A stretch of 64,000 nucleotides of DNA from Chitinophagaceae bacterium (GTDB lineage Bacteria; Bacteroidota; Bacteroidia; Chitinophagales; Chitinophagaceae), in contig JAEUVD010000028.1 in the NCBI GenBank assembly GCA_016787065.1, positions 1-64,000 of the forward strand. The letters are read 5' to 3'. This document shows, piece by piece, positions 8,778-17,095 of the stretch. Below the pieces are notes generated by a model. The model was not told the origin of the DNA and made no database searches. It was given only the letters and a program-made list of their open reading frames with translations. Every line of letters starts with the position of its first letter. Positions within the stretch are counted from its first letter, which is position 1. Position numbers and translations under genes: made by a program.

Positions 8778-9884
8778 TTAGAATTCATTAGCGAATTTCT
8801 CGCTCCAATTAATTTTTTGTCCGCCATCACCCAATCCAAATAATTTATTGAGTTGAAAATTGATACCGAATTCGTTGTATGCACCTGCAATATGATAATA
8901 CGATCGGGCATAGTGAATTACAAAACGATTCAAATATAATCCGCCACCAAAAGAGAAACCGCTTATACCTTTCTTTTCGGAATACGCTAACTCACCACGT
9001 CGCATGTGGTTATACCCTGCACTTATTTCAAGATGTTTACCCAAATTCAAATCGAGGGCAAACACTAAATGGCGAAATAATTTATCGGCAAAATAGGTTT
9101 TAGAAGTTGAAGTGGTATCACCAAATAAAAGTTGGTTATCTACTTTGTCTGCTGGATTATCGTAGCGCACATCCCATGTGTACAAATGATGGCCGGTTAC
9201 AGAAATTGAAAAAGGAGCCTTTTTAAATTTTTTCATAACCCCGATTTGAAGATCAAGGGGAAGCGATTGCTGAATACCAGCTGTATAATTTCGAACCGCG
9301 ATACCGGCATTTTTTACCACAGCACCTAAATAAATTTTGTTCGTAGTATCAAAGTAGCTCACGCCAACATCCAATAATAAAGCATCTGCTTTTTGATTGA
9401 TTAAATAAGAATGCGCATATTTTAACGATGCACCATAACGCCAACGTTCGAGATAAGCGCGAGAAGCCGTAAGCGTAAAACAATAATCGCGTGCAAGGCC
9501 ATCACCGTTGATGTTTCCAAGCTGATCGGTTAAGGTAAACTTGCCATAGTCGAGGTATTGCAGTCCTAAGCCAAATGTAGTTTGAAGTTTAGAAACATGA
9601 TGCGCATAATACAAATTCGTTACCTTGGTTCCTGCGTAGTATAAGTTATAGTTAAGACCAAGATGGGTGTGAAATTTTTGCCGTAGTAAGGATGGATTCA
9701 TGGTACTCATCATGACATCACGAGAAGGGTTAATTACACCTAAACCTCCTAAGGCTGTAACATGGGGAGAAGTAGCAAGTCGTAAAAATTCAAAGCTATG
9801 TTCGCCCCCTTGTACTTGACTATAACTTGATTTAACACAAGCAAACAAGCAACATAAAAGAATCAAGGATTTGCGAAACAGCAT
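8778..9884 (-). CDS. porQ: Type IX secretion system protein PorQ
   Basis: PorQ is an outer-membrane beta-barrel of the PorUVQZ attachment complex of the T9SS, which removes sorting domains and anchors cargo on the cell surface. This 368-residue protein has a signal peptide (ending SSYSQ) and the PorQ/PorP-like N-terminus with SFEFLRLATSPHVTALGG. A series of amphipathic strands follows to the C-terminus. The ATG at 9884 is preferred to the in-frame TTG at 9893. It is divergent from the GH25 gene with 83 bases between starts. Its presence fits the seven T9SS cargo genes in the window. Confidence 0.88.
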   Translation of the reverse strand: MLFRKSLILLCCLFACVKSSYSQVQGGEHSFEFLRLATSPHVTALGGLGVINPSRDVMMSTMNPSLLRQKFHTHLGLNYNLYYAGTKVTNLYYAHHVSKLQTTFGLGLQYLDYGKFTLTDQLGNINGDGLARDYCFTLTASRAYLERWRYGASLKYAHSYLINQKADALLLDVGVSYFDTTNKIYLGAVVKNAGIAVRNYTAGIQQSLPLDLQIGVMKKFKKAPFSISVTGHHLYTWDVRYDNPADKVDNQLLFGDTTSTSKTYFADKLFRHLVFALDLNLGKHLEISAGYNHMRRGELAYSEKKGISGFSFGGGLYLNRFVIHYARSYYHIAGAYNEFGINFQLNKLFGLGDGGQKINWSEKFANEF

Positions 9885-9967
9885 GAGTAACAATGTTTGT
9901 ATTTAACGTTATTTTGCCAAATATATTGTACTTCATCGAAAAATACTTGATAACCTTGCATGGGTTC

Positions 9968-10708
9968 ATGAACAGAAAACAACGCATCAGCTTAATTATT
10001 TTAGTATCTCTATTTGTGTTGCTTTATGTAGCCGACAAATTTTATTTTTCGCGTCAACCTGTTCTGTATCCTAATTTCGGAATACGCATTCCGGCTGGCT
10101 ATACAACACATGGTATTGATGTTTCCAGGTATCAGAAAAACATCGATTGGGAATTGGTAAAGAATATGTCGGATAAAGGACAACGTATTTCGTTTGCTAT
10201 TATAAAAGCTACGGAAGGAGTTTGTTTAGAGGATCCGCGATTTGAAGATAACTGGAAAGGCATACAGGAAGTACATTTGTTGCGAGGAGCTTATTTGTAT
10301 TTTCATCCACATAAGAATGGTAAAACACAAGCGGAGTTTTTTCATAAACAAGTGGAATTACTTGGTGGCGATTTACCACCGATTGTAGATATAGAAGAAA
10401 CAAAAGGTGCTTCTAAAGATAAACTAAAGAAGAATTTACAAGATTGCTTAAATGCTTTAGAAGAGGCCTATGGTGTGAAACCGATGATTTATTCTAGTGT
10501 GGATTTTTATGAGCGTTATTTAGGCAACGATTTTAACCAATATCCGTTTTGGGCAGCTCACTACGAACAAGTGCATGAACCACGCACGAATCGCGCCTGG
10601 ACTATTTGGCAACATAACTGCAAAGGCCGGGTAAACGGTATTGATGCAGAGGTTGATTTTAATGTAGTTAATGGAAGTTTATATGCGCTGAAAGGACTGT
10701 GTTTGTAA
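9968..10708 (+). CDS. Glycoside hydrolase family 25 (lysozyme-like)
   Basis: GH25 muramidases cleave the MurNAc-GlcNAc bond of peptidoglycan. This 246-residue protein has an N-terminal membrane anchor (about 6-24), then GIDVSRYQKNIDW, FAIIKATEG, and the acidic catalytic segment PPIVDIEETKG. TIWQHNC and GIDAEVDFNV close the barrel, as in the family. I moved the start to the ATG at 9968 because the upstream in-frame codons (from 9893) precede a likely -7 element (TAACCTTG at about 9951) and add a non-homologous tail. It probably faces the periplasm and acts in wall remodelling. Confidence 0.88.
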   Translation: MNRKQRISLIILVSLFVLLYVADKFYFSRQPVLYPNFGIRIPAGYTTHGIDVSRYQKNIDWELVKNMSDKGQRISFAIIKATEGVCLEDPRFEDNWKGIQEVHLLRGAYLYFHPHKNGKTQAEFFHKQVELLGGDLPPIVDIEETKGASKDKLKKNLQDCLNALEEAYGVKPMIYSSVDFYERYLGNDFNQYPFWAAHYEQVHEPRTNRAWTIWQHNCKGRVNGIDAEVDFNVVNGSLYALKGLCL

Positions 10709-10710
10709 AT

Positions 10711-10736
10711 AAAAAGGGTTCCATAGAATGAAACCC
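10711..10736 (-). terminator. Terminator of iscU
   Basis: Hairpin gggtt-c-cat (10716-10724) with atg-a-aaccc (10728-10736), with one internal mismatch and a 3-base loop. On the minus strand it is followed by five T residues (10711-10715). It lies 29 bases after the iscU stop. Confidence 0.65.
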
Positions 10737-10764
10737 TGTAAACAAATTTAATAAAACCCAACGT

Positions 10765-11184
10765 TTAGTGAACCACTTTCTCTTCCAATTCCAAAGCGGG
10801 TAAACCGTTCTTTACACGATAATCGTTGATAGCAGCTTTTATAGCATCTTCGGCTAATACGGAACAGTGAATTTTTACCGGAGGTAAATTCAATTCTTCC
10901 ACAATATCCATGTTATCAATTTTTACCGCATCATCGATACTTTTACCTTTAAGCCATTCCGTGGCAACGGAAGAAGAAGCGATGGCCGAACCACAACCAA
11001 AGGTTTTGAATTTAGCATCGGTAATAATGCCCGACATTTCATCTACTTCAATTTGCAGTCGCATTACATCACCGCATTCAGGAGCACCTACTAAACCAGT
11101 ACCAACATTGTTTTTACCTTTATCTAAGGTGCCAACATTTTTAGGGTTATTATAATGTTCAATTACTTTTTCTGAATAAGCCAT
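10765..11184 (-). CDS. iscU: Iron-sulfur cluster scaffold protein IscU
   Basis: IscU is the scaffold on which Fe-S clusters are built from IscS sulfur before transfer by HscA/HscB. In this 139-residue protein the three ligand cysteines are present: Cys37 (APECGD), Cys64 (FGCGSA) and Cys107 (IHCSVL). The HscA-recognition motif LPPVK is at 100-104. I start it at the ATG at 11184 (MAYSEKVIEHY), the usual IscU start; the upstream extension to 11238 is non-homologous. No iscS, iscA or hsc gene is adjacent, so it is separated from the rest of the pathway. Confidence 0.94.
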   Translation of the reverse strand: MAYSEKVIEHYNNPKNVGTLDKGKNNVGTGLVGAPECGDVMRLQIEVDEMSGIITDAKFKTFGCGSAIASSSVATEWLKGKSIDDAVKIDNMDIVEELNLPPVKIHCSVLAEDAIKAAINDYRVKNGLPALELEEKVVH

Positions 11185-11315
11185 GTCGCAAGTATTTCCC
11201 ACAAAACTAGGGGTAAAACATAAGCTAGCCAAATACAAGGTAATAAGGAATTGAAAATGTGATGTGAAACACGGGTAACTCCTTCCTGAACTGAAATTTT
11301 TGGGTTGCAGCGAAT

Positions 11316-11343
11316 CAAAAAAGCTCTGCCAGCACAGAGCTTT
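11316..11343 (-). terminator. Terminator downstream of the zinc-ribbon miniprotein
   Basis: Stem aaagctctg (11320-11328) with cagagcttt (11335-11343), loop ccagca. On the minus strand it runs into six T residues. It lies about 70 bases after the stop of the 65-residue gene, which supports that small gene being real. Confidence 0.75.
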
Positions 11344-11411
11344 ACGTTGTAGCTTTAGAAAGTAAACACTAGAAAAAGTTCCTCGCTACAAGGATTCTTG
11401 GGTTTAATCGG

Positions 11412-11609
11412 TTAAATCAACACATGTTCTTTTTCGCAAGAAGGACAGTAATAAACAACCACAGGTTGATTGGGTTTGAAAATTGCTAGCATTTTTCTAA
11501 GCAGATGTTTACTTGAGCTTTGTTTTAGCATGGGTTTATCACATGCTGGGCAAGCTACGTGTTTCTCTACTTTGTTTATGTTTACATCATGGATGTTTAT
11601 TACTGCCAT
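11412..11609 (-). CDS. Zinc-ribbon miniprotein, unknown function
   Basis: A 65-residue protein with two CxxC pairs, CPACDK (about 20-25) and CPSCEK (about 55-60), separated by a basic and hydrophobic segment. That spacing fits a single zinc ribbon. I do not recognise the family. It lies 105 bases after the LytTR regulator gene on the same strand, with a good terminator downstream, which argues it is a real transcript. A role as a small nucleic-acid- or protein-binding factor is only a guess. Confidence 0.6.
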   Translation of the reverse strand: MAVINIHDVNINKVEKHVACPACDKPMLKQSSSKHLLRKMLAIFKPNQPVVVYYCPSCEKEHVLI

Positions 11610-11714
11610 TGCAAAGGCAATACTATTTGAAAGCGATGGCTAAAAATTTCAATTGTTTTAAAACCGCCAGAATTTGGTGTAAAAGAAATAAAACTTGTGG
11701 TAAAAATTCCGTTG

Positions 11715-12440
11715 TTAAAGTCCCATGCGTTGATATAACTCCTCTCGATACGCTTTACTGACGGGAATACGATGTTTATTAACGGTAAGTTCTTCCGTTT
11801 CGATGGTATCAATATGGGCAATACCTACGGCCCAACCCCGATGAACGCGTAAGAACATAGACTGTGGCAAACTTTCAAGAAAGTCGGTGAAGGAAGAACG
11901 AATCATAAGTTTGTTTTTGTCGGTATGCACTAACGTATAATTGTTATCGCTCTGAAGAAAAAGAATATCGCGATAATATACCTTTTGAAAGGATAGCCCT
12001 TCTTTTAAAAAAACATAGTCGCGAGGAGGTGATGGTTGTTCTAACGAAGTGGTTGCTGTACTAAAATTATTAATGGCAATTTCAATAGCAGCAAATAATT
12101 CTTCTTTATTAAAGGGCTTCACGATATAGGCATCAGGTCGTACTTTTTTTGCACGTTCAATGGTGGCCATATCGCTGTTAGCAGTTAAGAAAATAAAGGG
12201 CATTTGATACAACTGTCGAATTTTTTCAGCCACATCAATGCCATCTTTTTTTCCTGCTAGGTTTATATCGAGTAAGAGCAAATCGGGTTTTTCTTCTTCG
12301 AGTAATTCCATAGCTTCCCCATAGGTGCAAGCTGGGCCGCAGTGGGCGTAACCTAATTCATCTAAGGTATGTTCGATGGTTCGTGCAATTACCATTTCGT
12401 CTTCAACAATGCCGATGGTTATTTTGTTCGTTGTATCCAT
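11715..12440 (-). CDS. LytTR family response regulator
   Basis: A 241-residue two-domain regulator. The receiver domain (about 5-125) has the acidic pair in VEDE (Glu13-Asp14), phosphoacceptor Asp58 in LLLLDINL, the switch Thr in FLTANS and Lys in VKPF. The LytTR DNA-binding domain (about 145-241) ends with SFTDFLESLP, FLRVHRGWAV and IPVSKAYREEL. The ATG at 12440 lies one base after the kinase stop; an upstream GTG (12449) would overlap the kinase instead. The pairing with the adjacent propeller kinase is strongly suggested by this coupling. Target genes are unknown. Confidence 0.92.
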   Translation of the reverse strand: MDTTNKITIGIVEDEMVIARTIEHTLDELGYAHCGPACTYGEAMELLEEEKPDLLLLDINLAGKKDGIDVAEKIRQLYQMPFIFLTANSDMATIERAKKVRPDAYIVKPFNKEELFAAIEIAINNFSTATTSLEQPSPPRDYVFLKEGLSFQKVYYRDILFLQSDNNYTLVHTDKNKLMIRSSFTDFLESLPQSMFLRVHRGWAVGIAHIDTIETEELTVNKHRIPVSKAYREELYQRMGL

Positions 12441-12441
12441 A

Positions 12442-15400
12442 TTATTCACGGTTTTTACGTGCTTCTTTATCTAAAAATTGAATAATGAATTTGCTTCCTT
12501 GTTCTCGTGTATAGTTCATGTTGCCTCCTATTTGTTTACTGAGATCGGCAATAAGGCGAAGGCCTAAACTTTTACGTTCTTTCACCGTTTTGCCGTCGGT
12601 GATACCCGGGCCACTATCAACATAAACCAATTCAAATTTTTTTCCGATCGCTTCACCGTTCTCCAGTTCATGCAGGGTGATATGAATGCTATTTTCATCG
12701 TGTATGCCGGCATACTTGAAACTGTTATTAAGCAATTCATTCAAAATTAAACCGAGTGGAACTGCCGTATCAATGTCTACTTCAATAAACGGAATATGGT
12801 TATGTAATTGAAATGGTTTGGTATGTTGTTCATATACTTGCCACACTTGCTTATACAATTCGTTCACGAAACTATTGAGTTCGATGCAACTTAAATTCTC
12901 GAATTGATATAAATTCTGATGAATTAAAGCAACCGAGCGCACCCGGTTACGACCTTCCAGTAAGGCACGTTTGGCATTATCATCCACGAGGTTTTTTTCC
13001 TGTAATTCAAGCAGACCACTTATTACTTGTAAATTATTTTTTACCCGATGATGAATTTCTTTTAATAATACCTCCTTATCTTTTAAAAGTGTTTGCTCTT
13101 GTTCCAAGGCTTGTTGCAGGGCATAGGTTCGGTTTCGAACTTCTAGTTCCAATTTGTCTTTTGAAGATTGCAAATTTTTTGTACGCCATCGAAGTAAAGC
13201 CCAAAACAACAAGGCTACTACCACGCATAACGCACTTAGAAACCACCACTTCAAGTAGATGGGTTTTTGCACATGGAGTTGTATTTGAAGTTCTTTTTTA
13301 CTCCATAATCCATTACTCATTTGCCCTTTCACAACAAGTTTGTGATAGCCATAAGGTAAGCCGCTCAAACTAAGATGATTATCTTTGGTATACACCCAGT
13401 TACTATCTAATCCTTCAATGCGGTAAGCATATACGGGAAGTTTGTTGTTATAATCCAGTAATTGAAATTCCAAATTAATCAATCGATCACCGGTTTCTAA
13501 CTCAATAATTGCTTGATGTTGTAACTCATGTGTTCGATCAACCCATGCATTTTCTTTGGAAGAATACTTGCTATAGGAGATTACTTTTATTGGAAGTTCT
13601 ACTTGCCGTTGTGAGTTTAATAAACTATCCGGATGGAATGCATTGATACCATTTATACTTCCAAAATAAATCATTCCGTTGTTATCCAGAAAACTTGAAG
13701 CACGGTTGAATTCATTATGTGATAATCCGGTTTGTGTTGTGAAAATCATAGAAGTTCCGGTTTCCGGATTGAAGCAGATAATGCCATTATCACTACTTAT
13801 CCAAAGCCTACCTTTAGCATCAGGTTCTATGCGGTACAGAATGTCGGAAGGTAAACCATCAAGAAAAGAGAATTGTTTGTAAGTGTTCTTTTTTTTATCC
13901 CAAAACCATAACCCTTCGCCACCAGTACAAAACCAGCAATTTCCTTGTGCATTGAACCAAGCATCATAAATAGTTTCAAACGGAAAAGGTTTGCGTGTTG
14001 TTTTAACATTATGTTCTACACATAGTTGCTTACCATAATAAGAAATCAAACTATCCTGGTTTTTATTGATTTCATAGAGCCCATTTTGCGCAACAATGTA
14101 CTTTCTTCCACTAGGGTGCATAAGTATTCGATACCCGTAAATAGGTTTCGGAATAGAGGCTTGATGTTTTAACGATACAAGCTGATGGGTTACTACATTA
14201 TATCTACAAACAGCATGACTACCCGAGGCGAGTAATGTGTGTGCATCAATAGAATCCATATCCCATATTTCCCCAATCTCTAATCGTTGAATGGTATCCT
14301 GAAATTTGCCTTTATCTTTAGATAAACACGAGATATGATAGTTGCCAACATAGATCTTGTTTCCTTGTTCATGAACACCATAAATTAAATCTTTCTTGGC
14401 CGTTTGTTCGTACCGAAATTCATGGCCTCGTTGAATATAAAGTTTGTCCCAAACGGAGGCAAAGAGAGTACCCTCTTGATCGCGGTAAATACCTCGAACC
14501 TGATTTTCCTGATTGGAATGGAGTTGCTCTTTCGTAAAATAATGTTCAAAGGAAGCATCACTAAAATGTACTTTGATTAAACCTTTCGATGTACAAATCC
14601 AATAGTTATTCTGATTGTCGTGGAGCAGCGAATAAATGGCTTCCGAAAAGGTAACCGCTATATCCTTGGGTAATTCAATCTGATACCATTTACCTTTTCG
14701 GTAAAGTTTTAATCCCAGTTTTTGAGAATAAGCAATGAGCTCGCCTCCTTCATTTCTTCGCATGAAAATATGACCGGGTATATCCTCTAGTCCGGCATGT
14801 AAAAGTTGCAGCTCTTTACTTACTTCTGGTTTCGTTTGAAAGGAACTGATATGCGTTTTATTACGAATTAGAACTTCATGTTCGGATACGATTTTTATAA
14901 CCCCCGAACCTTGCTTTGGAGTAATTTCATAATCACCATGAGGTGTTAGAAAGTAAAATGGGCGTTCGTCGGTAATAAATACTGCATAGGTGTTTTGAGC
15001 AAAGGCGCAATGTCGACCTGTGGTTGTATAATAGGCACCCTGACTGGCGAAGGGTTTGTTTTCGATTTTAGCCCACTCGTTCCACGACTTAAACTCATAG
15101 CGCTTCTTGAATTCACCTTTATGTAAAATCCAGAGTTCGAAGGGCCAGGAGGTCATGAAGGCTAAATCATCACCTGCTTCATTTACCCAATACACCTTAC
15201 GTTCATCAAAGGGTAGATTAGGGTATATTTCGCGGAGCGATTTCATTTTACCCGTAGTAAGATTCATAACGTCAACACCTATTACACCATTGGCTAAGCC
15301 GTTATTACCATATAAAATGTAAAGTTGATTTTTTTGATCACATACTAAATGATATATTCTGTTATGAGCTAATGCAGAATTCTGACGTGTAAGTAATTTG

Positions 15401-15606
15401 AATTGTTTGCCATCGAAACGATTTAACCCATTGCGCGTTCCAAACCATAGAAAACCATCTTTATCTTGAACACCACAAAACACTTCCCTCGATGCGAGAC
15501 CTTGTTCAACCGAATAGAATTCGCTTTGAATTACCGCTTTGTTCTGACTGTTCCCGTAAAATGGAAGCAATGCAAGAAAGAGAAAAAAGAGGCAAACCTG
15601 TGGCAT
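12442..15606 (-). CDS. Propeller-type sensor histidine kinase (HisKA_2)
   Basis: A 1054-residue membrane sensor. It has a signal peptide (about 1-20), then many Reg_prop propeller repeats (WFGTRNGLNRFDGK near 55-70, later LWISSDNGIICFN) forming a periplasmic double propeller. A Y_Y_Y-type Ig domain (YRIEGLDSNWVYT) follows, then one transmembrane helix at about 785-805 and a coiled coil. The HisKA_2 motif KEIHHRVKNNLQ has its phosphoacceptor His near 848, and the GHKL ATPase has the N box LNELLNNSFKYAG. The kinase is coupled to the LytTR regulator downstream. In Bacteroidota such sensors often respond to polysaccharides or envelope signals; the ligand here is unknown. No receiver or HTH domain is fused, unlike classic hybrid systems. 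Confidence 0.92.
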   Translation of the reverse strand: MPQVCLFFLFLALLPFYGNSQNKAVIQSEFYSVEQGLASREVFCGVQDKDGFLWFGTRNGLNRFDGKQFKLLTRQNSALAHNRIYHLVCDQKNQLYILYGNNGLANGVIGVDVMNLTTGKMKSLREIYPNLPFDERKVYWVNEAGDDLAFMTSWPFELWILHKGEFKKRYEFKSWNEWAKIENKPFASQGAYYTTTGRHCAFAQNTYAVFITDERPFYFLTPHGDYEITPKQGSGVIKIVSEHEVLIRNKTHISSFQTKPEVSKELQLLHAGLEDIPGHIFMRRNEGGELIAYSQKLGLKLYRKGKWYQIELPKDIAVTFSEAIYSLLHDNQNNYWICTSKGLIKVHFSDASFEHYFTKEQLHSNQENQVRGIYRDQEGTLFASVWDKLYIQRGHEFRYEQTAKKDLIYGVHEQGNKIYVGNYHISCLSKDKGKFQDTIQRLEIGEIWDMDSIDAHTLLASGSHAVCRYNVVTHQLVSLKHQASIPKPIYGYRILMHPSGRKYIVAQNGLYEINKNQDSLISYYGKQLCVEHNVKTTRKPFPFETIYDAWFNAQGNCWFCTGGEGLWFWDKKKNTYKQFSFLDGLPSDILYRIEPDAKGRLWISSDNGIICFNPETGTSMIFTTQTGLSHNEFNRASSFLDNNGMIYFGSINGINAFHPDSLLNSQRQVELPIKVISYSKYSSKENAWVDRTHELQHQAIIELETGDRLINLEFQLLDYNNKLPVYAYRIEGLDSNWVYTKDNHLSLSGLPYGYHKLVVKGQMSNGLWSKKELQIQLHVQKPIYLKWWFLSALCVVVALLFWALLRWRTKNLQSSKDKLELEVRNRTYALQQALEQEQTLLKDKEVLLKEIHHRVKNNLQVISGLLELQEKNLVDDNAKRALLEGRNRVRSVALIHQNLYQFENLSCIELNSFVNELYKQVWQVYEQHTKPFQLHNHIPFIEVDIDTAVPLGLILNELLNNSFKYAGIHDENSIHITLHELENGEAIGKKFELVYVDSGPGITDGKTVKERKSLGLRLIADLSKQIGGNMNYTREQGSKFIIQFLDKEARKNRE

Positions 15607-15650
15607 GGATAACAGCGAATATACGGCACCGGTTTAGGATTCAAAAGCGA

Positions 15651-17012
15651 TTACCGAATGGCTATTCGGGCGATGCAATCGGTTAAGCTTAATTTTTCCT
15701 GTTCGCCACTGATAAAATTTTTTAGTGTAATTACATCGTCTTGTAACTCATCTTCGCCAATCATCATCACAAACCGAACACCTCGTTTGTTAGCATACTT
15801 CAGTTGTTTATCGAATTTAGAAGCTTCTGGATATAATTCTGATTTCAATCCTGCAGATCGCAGGGCATACAATACCTCACGGTTGCGCTTTTCAAAAGGT
15901 TCACCAAAATTCACCATCATAACGTCTAAAAGCGCATGAATATCCGGTGGAAATAATTGAAGTTCCTCCATCACATCATAAATTCGATCAACACCAAAGG
16001 AAATACCAACACCGGGTACATCCTTTACGCCGAATAAGCCGGTTAGGTCGTCGTAACGACCACCACCGCCAATACTTCCCATTTGAATACCTAAGGGTTT
16101 TACTTCGAGAATGGTTCCGGTGTAGTAATTCAATCCGCGAGCAAGTGTAACATCCAAGGTAATATCCGGATGTTGCTTGAGTACATACTCGAGTTCTTGT
16201 AGTCCGGATTTACCCTCCTCCACAAGATTAAAAAAGGAGTGAAGTTGCTTGAGGATGTTGGTATTCGAACTTCTATTCAATGTGAGTTGGAGGTAGGCTT
16301 TAATTTTTGTGATGACCTCCTCGTTCATATTATTGGCAGATAATTCGTCGCACACTTTTTCCAAACCAATTTTATCGAGCTTATCAATAGCTACCGTAAT
16401 AGCAGTGAGTTTATCTTCAGCACCACACCAAGTAGCTAAAGCGGCTAATATCTTTCGATTATTGATGCAGATCTGAACAGGAATGTTGAGGTCTTTGAAA
16501 ACATCTTTATACAACTGAACCAATTCATTTTCGTTCCAAAGCGATCGGCTACCAACGATATCCGCATCGCACTGATAAAACTCGCGGTATCGGCCTCGTT
16601 GCGGACGGTCGGCTCGCCAAACAGGTTGAATCTGATAGCGTTTGAAAGGCATTTGTAATTTCCCAAAATTCATAGCTACATAACGCGCAAAAGGAATGGT
16701 AAGATCGTATTTCAAAGCTCGCTCGGTAAGCTTGGTGCTATTTCTACCTTGCATCACTTGTTGTAAGGCCTCGGTAGCACTCGCATGCTTGTCGGGATTC
16801 TCCAAACCGTTATTTAGAATTTTAAAAATGAGTTTGTCGCCTTCATCGCCATACTTTCCCATAAGGGTTTCCAGATTTTCAAAAGCCGGAGTTTCCAGAG
16901 GCATAAAACCATAGCATTCAAAATGGTTACGAATGGTATTAAAAATGAAGTTTCGTTTCTGAATGGTTGAAGCGTCAAAATCCCGTGTGCCCTGTGGTAA
17001 GCTTGGTTTCAT
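15651..17012 (-). CDS. hisS: Histidine-tRNA ligase
   Basis: HisRS charges tRNA-His. The 453-residue class II enzyme has PSLPQGTRDF at the start, motif 2 WRADRPQRGRYREFYQCDAD (about 110-130), the histidine-binding LARGLNYYTGTILE (about 285-298), motif 3 GVGISFGVDRIYDV and a C-terminal anticodon-binding domain. I prefer the ATG at 17012 (MKPSLPQGTRDF) to the TTG at 17036 by analogy with the family start. It is followed after 44 bases by the sensor kinase gene on the same strand. Confidence 0.95.
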   Translation of the reverse strand: MKPSLPQGTRDFDASTIQKRNFIFNTIRNHFECYGFMPLETPAFENLETLMGKYGDEGDKLIFKILNNGLENPDKHASATEALQQVMQGRNSTKLTERALKYDLTIPFARYVAMNFGKLQMPFKRYQIQPVWRADRPQRGRYREFYQCDADIVGSRSLWNENELVQLYKDVFKDLNIPVQICINNRKILAALATWCGAEDKLTAITVAIDKLDKIGLEKVCDELSANNMNEEVITKIKAYLQLTLNRSSNTNILKQLHSFFNLVEEGKSGLQELEYVLKQHPDITLDVTLARGLNYYTGTILEVKPLGIQMGSIGGGGRYDDLTGLFGVKDVPGVGISFGVDRIYDVMEELQLFPPDIHALLDVMMVNFGEPFEKRNREVLYALRSAGLKSELYPEASKFDKQLKYANKRGVRFVMMIGEDELQDDVITLKNFISGEQEKLSLTDCIARIAIR

Positions 17013-17067
17013 CTCTTTTTTTGTATAATCGGCCAAAAATAATCAATTAGGGCCAATGCAATCTTCC

Positions 17068-17075
17068 TATATTTA
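17068..17075 (+). promoter_or_regulatory. Possible -7 element of the TonB receptor gene
   Basis: TATATTTA matches the Bacteroidota -7 consensus TAnnTTTG in 7 of 8 bases and lies 20 bases before the receptor ATG. No clear -33 TTG was placed. Confidence 0.35.
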
Positions 17076-17095
17076 CCCCTCATTTTTAGAAATTC

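Noticed and set aside
16445..16666. Minus-strand ORF inside hisS
   Set aside because: A frame shadow; hisS motifs cover the region.
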